From Chaetoderma sp. LZ-2023a (taxonomy: Eukaryota > Mollusca > Caudofoveata > Chaetodermatida > Chaetodermatidae): a stretch of DNA of 64,000 nucleotides. Location of the stretch: assembly GCA_034401795.1 (NCBI GenBank), contig CM067360.1, forward strand, positions 122,093,430 through 122,157,429, read 5' to 3'. The notes beneath the pieces were generated by a model that did not search any database, had not been told where the DNA came from, and was given only the letters and a program-made list of their open reading frames with translations. Position numbers and translations under genes: made by a program. Of this stretch, positions 50,041-60,779 are shown one piece after another. The number at the start of each line of letters is the position of its first letter. Position 1 is the first letter of the stretch.

Positions 50041-50395
50041 AGAACTATGAAGTTACATGCATGGTGTAGGCTATTTGGCATGGCGGGAAAAGGTCGCAAG
50101 ATCATTACACGACCTGGGCAACTATGCAAATAGATTGCTTGAGTCCTGGTGTGCTTCTCCTGACCTAATAATCCCAACAGTCGTAGACAAGTTACTCGCC
50201 CGAAATCCACCAACAGTACAGGAGCTAAGAAGCTATCCACTGACAGACATGGCATTAACGCAATTATGGAAGTATTTAGATCATCTGCAACGATCTAGAT
50301 GCTGTCAAGGTTCAAGAAGAAAGCCAGAAATTCTGGGTGCATTCCACTCTAATCTCTCCCGGTTCCATCGAGTCCAAATTTTTTGCCATCTCTAG
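50041..50395 (+). pseudogene. Open frame after the DIRS RNase H, function unknown
   Basis: One frame reads MKLHAWCRLFGMAGKGRK. After a shift, 50090-50395 reads SLHDLGNYANRLLESWCASP and TVVDKLLARNPPTVQELRSY. The position matches where DIRS elements place the tyrosine recombinase N-terminus (the L.AW.L block), but the R-H-R-Y catalytic residues are not seen. The phrase TGCTTCTCCTGACCTAATAA is a near repeat of 49988-50007, indicating a local duplication of about 165 bp. Confidence 0.4.
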
Positions 50396-50488
50396 TTGGA
50401 TATCATACACGGACGTTGAGAAGACGACATTCTGATCTGCTTATGCTTTGCTTGCAGCAACAGTTGTATTATTGATGCAAACAATTAT

Positions 50489-50520
50489 GCTCTGCTTGCA
50501 GTAACATCTGCAAGCAGAGC
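50489..50520. repeat. Perfect 13-bp hairpin
   Basis: GCTCTGCTTGCAG-TAACAT-CTGCAAGCAGAGC. The stem is perfect and GC-balanced. It lies between the DIRS-like part and the minus-strand gene; a related TTTGCTTGCAGCAAC copy is at 50450. It could be a transcript end structure or recombination site, which is unproven. Confidence 0.7.
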
Positions 50521-50931
50521 ACTGAGCGGCCTGCGGCAACGTATCCTATGCTCTCCAGAGCGAGACTGCTCAAACAAACACGTAGTCACGACCAGTGTCA
50601 CATCGGCATGAGGGGATTACCCGCACGCTCTTCCACCTGCCGTGGCAAAGCTCACTTGGCAGAATGCTAAAGTGACTACCATCTGCACCGTGGCAGACTC
50701 TGGCATGGTCACATGTGACACAGAGGATCTGGTGCCTCATCACCTGCCTTAATGACCACCTGTGTTACTGACCACCTAGCTGTAGCTGATGAGACCTATG
50801 GTAGGTGCTGACCTGGCTTTAGTGATCACCTATTTTTAGATACGGAATCGTGCTCTATGTGTGCTCAAGCTGAACACCAGCAGTGTGCGATACACAAACC
50901 TTGGCATAGCCGAAGTACAGTACTGTCATGC

Positions 50932-51890
50932 CTACTGTGCGAGTAAGTTCCTAACATAAAAGCTGAGCCGGTTGCCATTATTAGGTGAGATGTTCTTACC
51001 TCCGAGGTGGTACTGACCCTCAAGTGCCATCTCCAGATCCTCTGGGCCACTGGTTAGATGCAGTAAGGCATGCGACTTCATCTCCTGTTGATAGAGACAG
51101 CAATCAGCCCGATTGCGTAGCTTACCGAGAACATTGGTCCCAGCCACTATAAGTTTGAAGTCATTTAGCTCACCCACCTGCTTTACCACTCCTCCATTAT
51201 GAACAAGGACTGCCACAGCTACACAATCTGAGACACCTCGTTGCAATATCAGCTGTAGGCGCTGGTTATCTGTGGCCTGGACCTGCTGGTACTCTCGCTC
51301 TACATGTAGGATTCGCTATCTAAAACCCTCCCATTTTAGTTCCTGGTTTCTTAACATGCCAGCCGTCAAGTCATGGAGAGGTCATCGTTACTCCATCATG
51401 ATGTTCAGTGTACACCCGAAGGAACAGCTTGTCCTGCATCAAGGCCGGGTTCACCTGCGTGTTCTCGAGGAGGGAGAAGAGTGGCACCGCAACAGGCATT
51501 TCTGCGTGTGGCTGTAAGATGAATTCTGTGAAACCTGACATCTGACATCATAGTACCCTTTCCCTTCACATAATAGGCCGGTCCACGAGCTAGAGGAGCC
51601 AGGACTCGATACTCAACATTTATGTAGGTGGTGTCTAAGGTGGTTCTGCACAATCTCCCACCTGCTCACCATCTGCGGGAGCACTACATCCTGCTCCTCA
51701 GTGCTCTCGAGCTTAAACTTGAACACCATACTCCTAATCTCATGGATCTGTCCGGAAAAAGCGAAGTCGATGTACTTCCCCGCAGCGGAGAGAGGGTTCG
51801 CATCACAGATACTAGGTCAAATGATTGTCAAGCAGTCCCTTCGAGGATCGGTGTGGTGCGAGGTTGTGGGTTCAACCACTCCATCAGGAT
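50932..51890 (-). pseudogene. Decayed minus-strand gene of unknown family
   Basis: Successive minus frames give a protein-like series. About 51800-51660 reads AAGKYIDFAFSGQIHEIRSM and LPQMVSRWEIVQN. 51625-51545 reads INVEYRVLAPLARGPAYYVK. 51539-51369 is an intact 56-codon frame MSGFTEFILQPHAEMPVAVP...FLRVYTEHHDGVTM. From 51300 down, 51246-50932 continues VLVHNGGVVKQVGELNDFK and ENDS RLSFYVRNLLAQ. The pieces abut with single shifts, suggesting one gene of about 310 codons. The 'YIDF...I..I.SMVFKFKL' opening vaguely recalls jelly-roll capsid N-termini of virus-like transposons, but this is too weak to name. Confidence 0.45.
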
Positions 51891-51954
51891 GCCGCACGTA
51901 CTGCCACATTGTTTGAACATCTAGCTATATACAGGTTTAAACGGCGATGTATGA

Positions 51955-52767
51955 AGTACTACTTCACGAGCTCGTCTTCGGTCAGCAGAAGCCCTCCAAG
52001 AAGAAACAGATGGTGCCCACACCGCCTCCACTCGGCTCCCGATTGACAGGGTCCGACGACTACTTCGTGACAACATTATCCACGGGCGAGCCAAGGTCCT
52101 ACCTCTGTCTGATGCAGAGATACTGACTGCCATAGAGGAGACCACACAGGCTGGCAGTACAAAGGAACTCCTGACTCGGATACTCTACCAGAAGCTTGAC
52201 AGCGCCCAAGTTAGGTCACTCAACCTACCCTTCAAATCGACCAAGAGTCCCATCATTCTTGCCCTTCAAAAGAGTAGGGTTGATCCCAAAGATCTACTAT
52301 CGGTCGAGAAGTGGGCTAGCGTATTCCGCCTCCACACTGAAGATGACCACCGGATGCTGGATAATCTACAAGCTGGGGCCACAGATTACTTCCGAGCGGA
52401 GATCAGTACACGTGTGACTGAGGGCCATGAGGCTGGGCATGTCACTGGTCACACCGAAGATAGAGAGGAGGGGTTGGCCGCCGGCCACAAGTAGGCCGTT
52501 GAGCATATCTTCAACGAAAAAGGTATGAAGCAGTTAGAGAGTAATTTGGAGGTATTTCTAAAGTTCCCCACCGAGAAATATCAGGACTACCTCATCAAAA
52601 CTGTTCTCGAGCGAAATGCTAAGAGGGCGTGGATGAACTGGGTCTTCCGCGAGAAGTTTCTCAAGGTTCTGAAAAAGTTCCTCAAGCTTCTGAAGAAGTT
52701 CCTCAAGCTTCTGACGAAGTTCCTCGACCCTGAACGTGAGAAGTTTCAGAAGAGTCATGGCATCTGA
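51955..52767 (+). pseudogene. Single frame of about 270 codons with one amber stop, unknown function
   Basis: After a TGA at 51952 the frame stays open for 179 codons to TAG at 52492, then resumes in the same frame to TGA at 52765. It reads PIDRVRRLLRDNIIHGRAKV, LSDAEILTAIEETTQAG, LLTRILYQKLDSAQVRSL, LLSVEKWASVFRLH, HIFNEKGMKQLESNL and RNAKRAWMNWVFREKF. No ATG lies near the start, so the beginning may be spliced, shifted or lost. Charged and helix-rich, it has no signal peptide or membrane segment. The C-terminal KFLKLLKKFLKLL tail comes from a minisatellite. I recognise no family. Two overlapping minus frames are shadows. Confidence 0.5.
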
Positions 52768-52925
52768 TCCTCAGTGGATAGAGTTTCAGATATATTCTCA
52801 AGTTCCTCAAGAAGTTCCTCAAGAAGCTCATGAAGTTCCTCAAGAAGTTTCTGAAGTTCCTAAAGAAGTTCCTCATAAAGTTTCTGAAGTTCCTCTAGTT
52901 TCTGAAGAAGTTCTTCGACCCTGAA
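52655..52925. repeat. Minisatellite of GAAGTTCCTCAAG(C/A)TTCT units
   Basis: Units of 12 and 24 bp (AAGTTCCTCAAGCTTCTGAA and AAGTTCCTCAAGAAG) repeat about fifteen times. The 12-multiple period keeps the reading frame, so the array extends the upstream ORF with Lys/Phe/Leu repeats until the stop at 52765. Confidence 0.8.
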
Positions 52926-52948
52926 AAAAGCGTCCCGCCGCTGTATTT

Positions 52949-52957
52949 GTGTGTGTG

Positions 52958-53030
<73 letters not shown>

Positions 53031-53040
53031 GCGTGCGTGG
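52949..53040. repeat. (GT)n(GTGC)n microsatellite
   Basis: About 10 GT units followed by about 16 GTGC units, an alternating purine-pyrimidine tract with Z-DNA potential. The Ala/Arg/Cys/Val frames are artefacts. Confidence 0.95.
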
Positions 53041-53469
53041 TTGTTTGCGTGCGTTTACTGAGTGCATCCAGTACTCAATATACTGGTATACAGTAACCCT
53101 GATGATGAAGGCTTATAACCACTACTATCTGGCAATACTGTATTGTTTACATTTACTAGGCTTATAACAACTGAGAGGTGTGTCTATAATTGGGTGATAA
53201 CACGGGTTATCAGCTAAAATCTAGGGCATTTTTCTAGTGCATGTATGGCTGAGACATATATATTAATTTTAGTTAAAGTTGTTGGTTCAAATCTCGCTAT
53301 AAATTCTTATTTAGAAACCTGATGCCAATATTATTGAGAAGCGCCGTTGTATCTGGAGAAGCTCTGAGCAGTTGAAAAAATTCCATGTCCTCCAGATAAA
53401 GTGCCCACTTTTTGCTGCATTGAGCAAAACAACTATATACAGACATACAGACAGACCACTAAACAGACA

Positions 53470-53942
53470 GAACAGAATAAACAGACAGACAGACCACTGA
53501 CATACAATCACTATTGTGCTACGCTATGACACCGCCAAGATAAGACGTTATGTCCTAGGTATTAGCCGCAGACCTACTGATAACTGGCATATTACGTCTA
53601 ACAGATAACAACAGCGAGATTTAACGTTTTAAGCGTTAGTTTAGGCCTTTGGCTATTTTATGTGCTTAAGCGCATCGCATGTTTTCTCGGGACACAATCC
53701 CGAGTTAGAATGTGTGGAATGTATGTGCATAATTACTGTACTGCAAGAAAATGGCTGAACTTATCTCTGTTCTAACAGCCCACCTCTCCTGTAGCCGGCG
53801 ATCCACGGCTACCACCAATATAAAACAGTCTACAACAGTCAGCTCCCACCACCTTGTGGGCCCACCTCCCTCCTGTAGCCGCCGATCGGTGATCCACAGC
53901 TCCCACCACCCTCTGTTCTGACAGCCCTACTATTCTACTACT
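53470..53942 (-). repeat. Right terminal inverted repeat
   Basis: Inverted counterpart of 49010-49345. It is longer by about 120 bp because the CTGTAGCC..CGATC...CTCCCACCACC motif is duplicated (53795-53860 and 53872-53925). It ends TACTATTCTACTACT before CAGACA. Confidence 0.85.
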
Positions 53943-53948
53943 CAGACA

Positions 53949-54446
53949 TAAGGGCCTTATCGGTGCAGATGCGGCTTCTCACTGGTACATATCATCCAGT
54001 AAGGTGCTTTCGAGGGTCATGTGAATTCAAGGGTCCGTACTTTTGACGTTCTCACGTGCTCATCGCTTAGGCGATGTCAACAAATCATATGTCTTTAAAT
54101 CGATACAGTAGTTTTACACCACATGCAAGTGTAAATTTTTAAAAGATGCGTTTAGAACAAGTGATTATTTTATGCATTTTGATGTCAGTGTAGTGAAAAA
54201 CATGTATTTTCACTAATTTATTGACCCATTATAAAAATATTGATAACTCGTAAGGAGATGATACAAATCAATCTAGTTTTTGCATCCAACAACATCTGTC
54301 AGTTGCTGTCCTGAGTAACATAGCAGATCCATTGCCATAGCAATAATTTGTTTCTCCTGAAGCGTGGAACTGGCATGGGGGTGCTTATGTAGTTTTCAGA
54401 TCTAGATTGATTTTTCCCTGCACGCAATGGTGATTCAAACAAGCCC
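53949..54446. other. No gene seen
   Basis: Spacer between the long-TIR element and the TA-flanked element. No ORF, RNA or element end is visible. Confidence 0.5.
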
Positions 54447-54448
54447 TA

Positions 54449-55546
54449 CCATATTTCGCTTAATAGTAGCCTAGGCTTCTATTAAAACAAGAGGTGTTCA
54501 ATTTCCAACCAAACATCTCTGAGAAAGGGGGTGGGCTTATATTTCAGAGTTTTCCCGAAAAAGTTCTAAACTTGATACCATGGAAATTCAACGTATTTTC
54601 TCCCGTAAAAATTCCCACCGCCTACGTTTAATGTATACCTCAAACCATCACCGGGGAAGTGAAATTATTTGATTTGAGCACCTAAATATTGTGTATCCTT
54701 TAATAAAGCTCGTTTATTACATCAAAATTAATCCACAATTTGATATAAAATGGCGTCGCGAAAAAATACAAGTCACGTGATTCGCCTCCAATTGAAGAGT
54801 TTATTTTAGAGCGAGTACTCGGATGTAAATATTCTGGAATCGGGGACTCGGAATTCGGGAATATCTATATATTATCATTGCACGATAGGAACTGAGTATT
54901 ATCTTGATCTTAAAAAACGGGTACCCGTTTGATAAACTCCCGTTAGCATCAGAGAACATGATGCCTCCCATCTCAAGAATCGCTGGCTCACCAATTTAAG
55001 AAGCCAGCTATATTGTTGTTCGTAATAATTCATTTGGATCATTTAATGTTGATCAGCGTTACAAAATTGATGCACATTTTCTCCCGTGCTTGTTGTTTGG
55101 TAAAAAAATTTGGTCTTAAAATATATTTATAAGGAAGGTATTTAATCACGCCAAGACTGTTTTATGCGCATTTTGACTACAAAAGTGTGGAATAAACATT
55201 ATTATGTCTTGAACATACGTGGCCTACTACTAGTATTAATCTAATAAGTGGTCGAGATTTATAAATCCGAGGCCTGTATTGACTTCTAGAGGGGCTGGGA
55301 ATGTATCAGGGCAGAGATCGGTCTGAAGTAGACACACCGTGTGACACGATTGTTATTATTATACACGCTATTCTTACAAATTTGCTCTTAAGAAAAATTT
55401 CCCTATACAGTCTGCTGAGTTAGGGGGTGAGCTTCTAATGCAGAGTTTTGCCGTTTTGAAACTGCTAACAAATCATTGGAGCTCATATGTCAAAGTTAGG
55501 GGGTGGGCTTCTATTAGAGCATAGGGTACTATTAATCGGAATACGG
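54449..55546. mobile_element. TA-flanked non-autonomous DNA transposon (1.1 kb)
   Basis: TA at 54447-54448 and 55547-55548. Left end CCATATTTCGCTTAATAGTA, right end the complement of CCGTATTCCGATTAATAGTA. Both ends are followed inward by CTTCTATTA and by GGGGGTGGGCTT-type text. No transposase ORF. Ends of the TACC...TTAATAGTA type suggest a pogo-like origin. Confidence 0.7.
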
Positions 55547-55605
55547 TAGTTACCACATACGATATAAATTTCAATAATTTTTTTCTATTGTCCTGTAGGC
55601 AAAAC

Positions 55606-58600
55606 TAGTGCTGGGCGGTTTAGCCTAAAAGAAAACCGGTGACGGTATCCCTAATTAAACCGGTGTTAACGAAATACCAGTTTAAGAGGTTAGAATGATC
55701 GAAAATAATTTGAAATATGAAAATATGCCGTTTTCATTAGCTACAGTACATGTATTTTTGCGATTTGACAACTAACGTAAATTGCCACGAAATTAGAACG
55801 GTAACTATGTAAGACTGCTCACTTTGACTCTATCTATCTCAAAATAGTAGTTAAAATAAATAAAATAAATAAAGTCTGGTTCATGTGATGTGAAAATAAC
55901 ACTCTAACTACTAAAATGTTGATTTTCAACACTGTTATTAGGTAACTATTTTCGAAAGCGTAGTAAAATTTAACGCGTATGTAGGAACCCGGATACAGTT
56001 TTGCCCGCAACATCTGATTTTTTGGGGTCCGAAGGACCCCCACAGTCAGATTTGGGGGTCCCACTGTAAAATCTGGGGGTCCCGTGGGGTCCTCATCTGA
56101 AATATGGGGGTCCCATGTTTTTTTCTTAAAATAAACACAACACATTGATCTAATTATAAAGCACTTTATTAAACATGTTGAAAGCACTAGGTATGACATT
56201 GTGTAAATAATGTTAATGTGTATATAGAGAATATTAACTATGCATAGTTTATTAACCTTTAGCACTTAACACTTTTGGCCACTATTGTAGATCACCAAAA
56301 TACCTATTTTTGAAAGTTTAACACTGGAATGACTGGCTCTAAACAGTGCCAGTCATTCCAGTGGTAAATGAAAAAAAAAATGTATTCTGTGATCTACACT
56401 CGTGGCTAAAATTGATATATTGAAATGGCCATTGTATATTTAACTAATGACATTTGAACTGCATATCAATAAACAATAACTTAAAGCACTGTACTTGTTT
56501 GTTGTCTGATAAACCAACCAACCTACATTGACAACCTTGTATGATTAAGATTTCCAAAGACCACTATATTAGTAATTAGCTAAGATCACTGCATTAGTTT
56601 TTCTATAAAACCATAACTTGACTTTGGACGAATTGAAAAATTACGAGTACCTGTGGCGAGTTTGCTCAAGGACGACTTAACCTACTTCGATATAATGTGC
56701 GCGTATTTTTTTATAATGTAACTGGAATGAATAAATATAGTGGACCACATAGGCTAAGATCAGACAAAACAAAAATTTATCAAAAATAATCTGTATAAAT
56801 CAGATTAAAATGCGTAATTAGTGAAAATATGTCAGCCAACAACCTGATATGTCTAATTCATAGTGAGTAACTATGTAACGCGATTGGTGATTGGTTGACG
56901 CATAGATAACGCATTAGCGTGTATCCAATAAGGACGCTTGTATCAGGGAGCTTTGAGCTATACGCTGTTTGGAAAAATGACGATATCGTTGAACATCGTT
57001 GCTGGGATGAGCTTTTGAGTTGAGAAATTGGGAATGCCTAACGATCGAGTATTGTTAAACATTATAAACACTAATCCATCAGTCAATCAATCAGCCGCTA
57101 TTGCTAAATAAAAGATGGCTTATAGCGCTTATTGATACCGTTATTCAAACAGCAATACACAGACACCGCCGCTAATCCGTCAAATGACCATTCAAATGTA
57201 AAAGATATCACAATATCTTCCATATATTCCTTCATCCATTTAGATACTTTGATAAGTAAATGGAAAAACATATTTTGGTTGTAGTCGTTGCTGCTTTAGG
57301 CAAGTAGGCATGCGCAAATTAATTTCAAAATATTCAGCATATTAGTTATAACAACTTTGTGATCTGTCCAATGTTCTGAGCTGTGAAAGGGTTAAGACGC
57401 CCAGACACGTTTGTATACGCTTGATCAGTTGTATTGGATTTCTCAAGCATGCGTTCCTCTAGAGGGAGATTCCGCTGTTATCTAATCAAATACTGACGCG
57501 TCACACCGACGTTTAGCACAACAGACAGAAGCATGGCGGGTATTTTTTGCAATTTGTAGGCCAAACAAGGCGACTAACATTGGGCTTGTAAACTCATTAT
57601 TTATCAAAATTAGATGAAATAGAATACTAAGGATGATTTGGGGATTGTGTTTACAATTAAATGTAGTGGTTGAATCTGATTTATGGGCATTAACAACTTT
57701 GAGTTGTGCAAGAAAACATACAACAAAGCATTGTCTTAAACAACACAGTAAGTTCGTTTTTATTGAACGCACAATGCATTAGGTATATTTCTTAATGTAA
57801 AAACATGCACAAATAAATATACACACACATAATATAATCGATAATTAAGCACACGCAAAGTTACCAGTTTCTGTTACACTTTTTCACTGCGTCCCTCGTG
57901 CGTCCTCTGGGACGCAGAGGGTTAATTTTTATGCGTCCCTCTGCCATTTTTATGCGTATATACGCGCAAAAGGACGCATAAGGGCAACTCTGCCCGGATA
58001 TGAAAGCGAGTTTAGGCTCCTAGTAGAGTAGTGCTCATACGGTTAGAGTTCGTATAACCACTTTACAGTATGATCTAGTCTAGTAAGTTATGTGTTTGTG
58101 TTCGAGTACTCAGTATTTAGTAATACTCCTCAATAAACTGTCGTTCTTGCGGGTGAATGTCATTCAGCACGTAACTAAAGGGTAGTCATTTCCCTGAAAT
58201 CGCACCTCAAGAATTATCACAAAAAACTGTGTTTGACTATTTTTCGAGGTTCATATGTCATATAATCAAGAGATTATGATAATTTGACAACATAAACGCA
58301 ATGATTCGTGAATCTAACTTAAATCTACTTAAATCAACACTCCGTAGTCTTGAAGATATATGAAGACGAAAAAGAGCAGGTCGGTCCGTAAAACAGAACG
58401 ATGTGATTCCAATACCTATCGAGCAGAAAAGTCACATGATAAAAAATACTACTTTTGCTAACAACCAATCACATTGCGCCTGCTCGTATTTGAGAGGCTA
58501 AGAAGTTTATTTTACTTGTAACTACTCCGCCAACGTAAGAAGCGACTTAATCGTTTTCATTTCTCAGGCATTCAATCAATTTGTCTCGTATGTCTTATTC

Positions 58601-59168
58601 CTTGATGGATCATTTTATGTTTGTCGAAATCTAAGGGAAATAATGACATGTTTGGATTGGGAGTTCATTGTATAGCATCGTTGTTTTTGTAGCACGTTTC
58701 TTGATTTTTTTTGTGTCATGTCACATTTGGAATCCTAATTAAACATAGTACAAACTCGAATTGAAAAAATGGTTATTTGTTACAAAGAAGAAATTTAGAT
58801 TTTCAAATTATTCAATCTTACATTGAACCCGCAGAGCTTATGTCATGTAAAATTCATTGCTGGCAAATCAAATCATATTTGGCGAGTGTCGTCCTCAGTC
58901 GATTTGTTCGGATTTCACCAACACCCTTGCTTTCCCACAGCTAATAGTTATAGATGACTGTATTTTATGTCCCTATTAGCAAATGGTTACACTAGATGAT
59001 AATATTAAACTGCAAGTCAAGAACAAACTAGTTTAGGACAGTCACCAGATTTCGCGCAATGGCGATCTTACAGACGTTTTTTCAGGTTTTTTATTTTCGT
59101 AATGGTTTTTAAACCGTCGCCATAAAAAATGGTGAGACGGTGTGAAACCGGTATACCGCCCAGCCCTA
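55606..59168. mobile_element. hAT-like element (3.6 kb), no transposase visible
   Basis: Ends TAGTGCTGGGCGGTTTAG and, inverted, TAGGGCTGGGCGGTATAC. Subterminal ACCGGTGACGG and ACACCGTC are also inverted. The 8-bp flanks GGCAAAAC and GGCACTTA share only their first four bases, so the duplication is uncertain. The interior holds GGGGGTCCC repeats (56025-56110), a palindromic MITE (56290-56420) and AT-rich spacer. ORFs at 55834-56265 and 57482-57772 are not recognisable. Confidence 0.55.
56290..56420. repeat. Palindromic MITE with CACTGGAATGACTGGC centre
   Basis: GTAGATCACC...CACTGGAATGACTGGC pairs with GCCAGTCATTCCAGTGGTAA...GTGATCTAC. The CAGTCATTCCAGTGGTAAAT core recurs at 60860, 62215 and 62523. 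Confidence 0.65.
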
Positions 59169-59659
59169 GGCACTTATGTTCATTTTCAATACGACTTTTA
59201 CCAATTTTCAAAAGGAAAACTGAGATTTTAACTTTTAATGTTTTGGCCAAAATTTGTTGCTACCCGGTTATCACAAAAAGCGGAATATAACCTGGATTTA
59301 CAATAATTATAAATTAAGTTCTGTGTTTGTATCAGACCTGTTGATGTCATTATAGTTGGTGACAAACTCTCCTTTGCTCAAATCATAAAAATGACATCAA
59401 TTCAATCCCTCACTAGAGTTGAAATCACGTGATTACATCACCCTAAAAAACACATGATGCAATACGTAGATTGCATCTGTAGAGCAGGTTTGGGATATTT
59501 ATACCCAGTAAGTTTATTTTAGGGTTTATTTTTATTTTTATGCATGTTTTATTTCAGTGAATGGTTGCTGGTTACGAAATTTACCAAATTTGTTGATAAA
59601 ATTCCTACTCTTATATTAAATCGCTGAGAACGTATGTACACCCTCGAAAACCCATTATC

Positions 59660-59880
59660 TGATGATACATACTCCAGGCTAATAGAGCAGCCTTCAACCA
59701 GTATGAGGTGGACCCAGAATGCCAACTTTGTCACAAAGATGCCGAGACATAATCCCACTTTCTTGTAGACCGTGTGACCTTACATGATGTCAGGATGAAA
59801 TATTTTTCATTGCTGCAGTCAACAATCTGCAGTAGCTACCAAGAACAGACCAAACGCCTAGTTTTCCGTAGTTAAATACT
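59660..59880 (+). pseudogene. LINE terminal zinc-motif fragment
   Basis: A frame too short for most callers reads ILQANRAAFNQYEVDPECQL then C-H-K-D-A-E-T, a stop, S-H-F-L-V-D. This is the C-x2-C...H-x4-C motif that ends many LINE ORF2 proteins. The final Cys has become Arg and a TAA sits before SHF, so it is dead. It resembles the end of the LINE at 4741-5013. Confidence 0.6.
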
Positions 59881-60055
59881 AATTGTATATTTCGAATACT
59901 GGGGAATAGTGCGAGTGAAAACTAATATGTTTTTTACAAGTTTACTGAAGACTATTGCTGCCTATACCAGCAACAACTTTCCATCAAATTGTCAAAATAA
60001 TCGGCTGATAATACAATTATCATTGAGACCAGCAGCGACTGCTTTGCTTTTATTG

Positions 60056-60225
60056 TTAACCCTTTCACCGATGAATACCTGATATCTCATTTTCAACAAT
60101 ACCATAATACACGAAGACTGTTAAAGCAATAGCTTCCAGTTAAATTAATTTCAAAATATTCTTCTGAATACGTTTTATCTTGTAAAGAATATATTTTTTC
60201 AGGGATTTGTTGGTGAAAGCCTCTG
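60056..60225. mobile_element. Palindromic MITE, same family as 37716-37912
   Basis: Starts TTAACCCTTTCACC, has the AATAGCTTCCAGTTAAATTA...TTTCAAAATATTC centre and ends TTTGTTGGTGAAAG without a closing TTAA, so the right edge is damaged. Confidence 0.6.
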
Positions 60226-60276
60226 ATGACAGCTTGTCAATCATTGATCAGTCTTTGTTGTCCACGCTACCAATGA

Positions 60277-60502
60277 CATTAACCCTTTAACCATTACCAC
60301 TCTGATGTCAATATTCTATCTTTTACTGTGTCAATATCAAAGAAACTGATCATGATGTACATTTTTCAACAATTTTGGTGGAAGATGTTGCTGTCTACGA
60401 CAGCACCATCTCCCACCCAAATTTGTTGAAAAATGACCACCAGTTCATCTTTTAATTTAATTTGAAAATTTCAAGTTTTAACACCAGAGTGGTAAGGGTT
60501 AA
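60277..60502. mobile_element. TTAA-flanked palindromic MITE (226 bp)
   Basis: TTAACCCTTTAACC...ACCACTCTGATGTC on the left mirrors AACACCAGAGTGGTAAGGGTTAA on the right. The centre pairs GATGTTGCTGTC with GACAGCACCATC inside ATTTTTCAACAATTTTGGTG arms. TTAA edges with CCCTT ends fit piggyBac-type MITEs. The sister copy is 62629-62845. Confidence 0.75.
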
Positions 60503-60779
60503 TTTGTGTATCAGGATTCTGTCTACAAAGTAACAATGTACATGTAGCTAATCAGATAGAAAGTGATATATTTCCCACTATGCTTGGAAAGAGTCAATCT
60601 CTTGTAATTAATTCATTGTTGGACTAAAACAGTTAAATTCCTTAAATCAGAAAAGTACCTGTCTAATTCTGGCAACTCGCAGGACCATTGATCTTGTTTT
60701 AAATAAATTAGAATAATGGTACATGATTTGTCACCAGAGTCCTAAGGGATAATGGTCTCAAAAAAATTTAAGCTTTCTC

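Larger units (their letters stand above)
49010..53942. mobile_element. Polinton/Maverick-like short element with long TIRs and 6-bp TSD
   Basis: CAGACA at 49004-49009 and 53943-53948 flank a 4.93-kb unit whose ends are inverted: left AGTAGTAGAGTAGTAGGGCT, right the complement of AGTAGTAGAATAGTAGGGCT. Homology continues inward for over 300 bp. TIRs of hundreds of bp beginning 5'-AG with 6-bp duplications are the established signature of Polintons/Mavericks. Full Polintons are 15-20 kb with PolB, integrase, ATPase, protease and capsid genes; none of the first four is visible, so this is deleted or non-autonomous. It carries a DIRS-type RNase H segment and two unidentified gene remnants. Confidence 0.7.

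Noticed and set aside
53283..53302. GGTTCAAATCTCGCT resembling a tRNA/SINE B box
   Set aside because: No matching A box or cloverleaf upstream; a single short motif match is expected by chance.
49010..53942. Calling the long-TIR unit a DIRS element outright
   Set aside because: DIRS elements do not make 6-bp target duplications, and no RT palm or tyrosine-recombinase catalytic set is visible.
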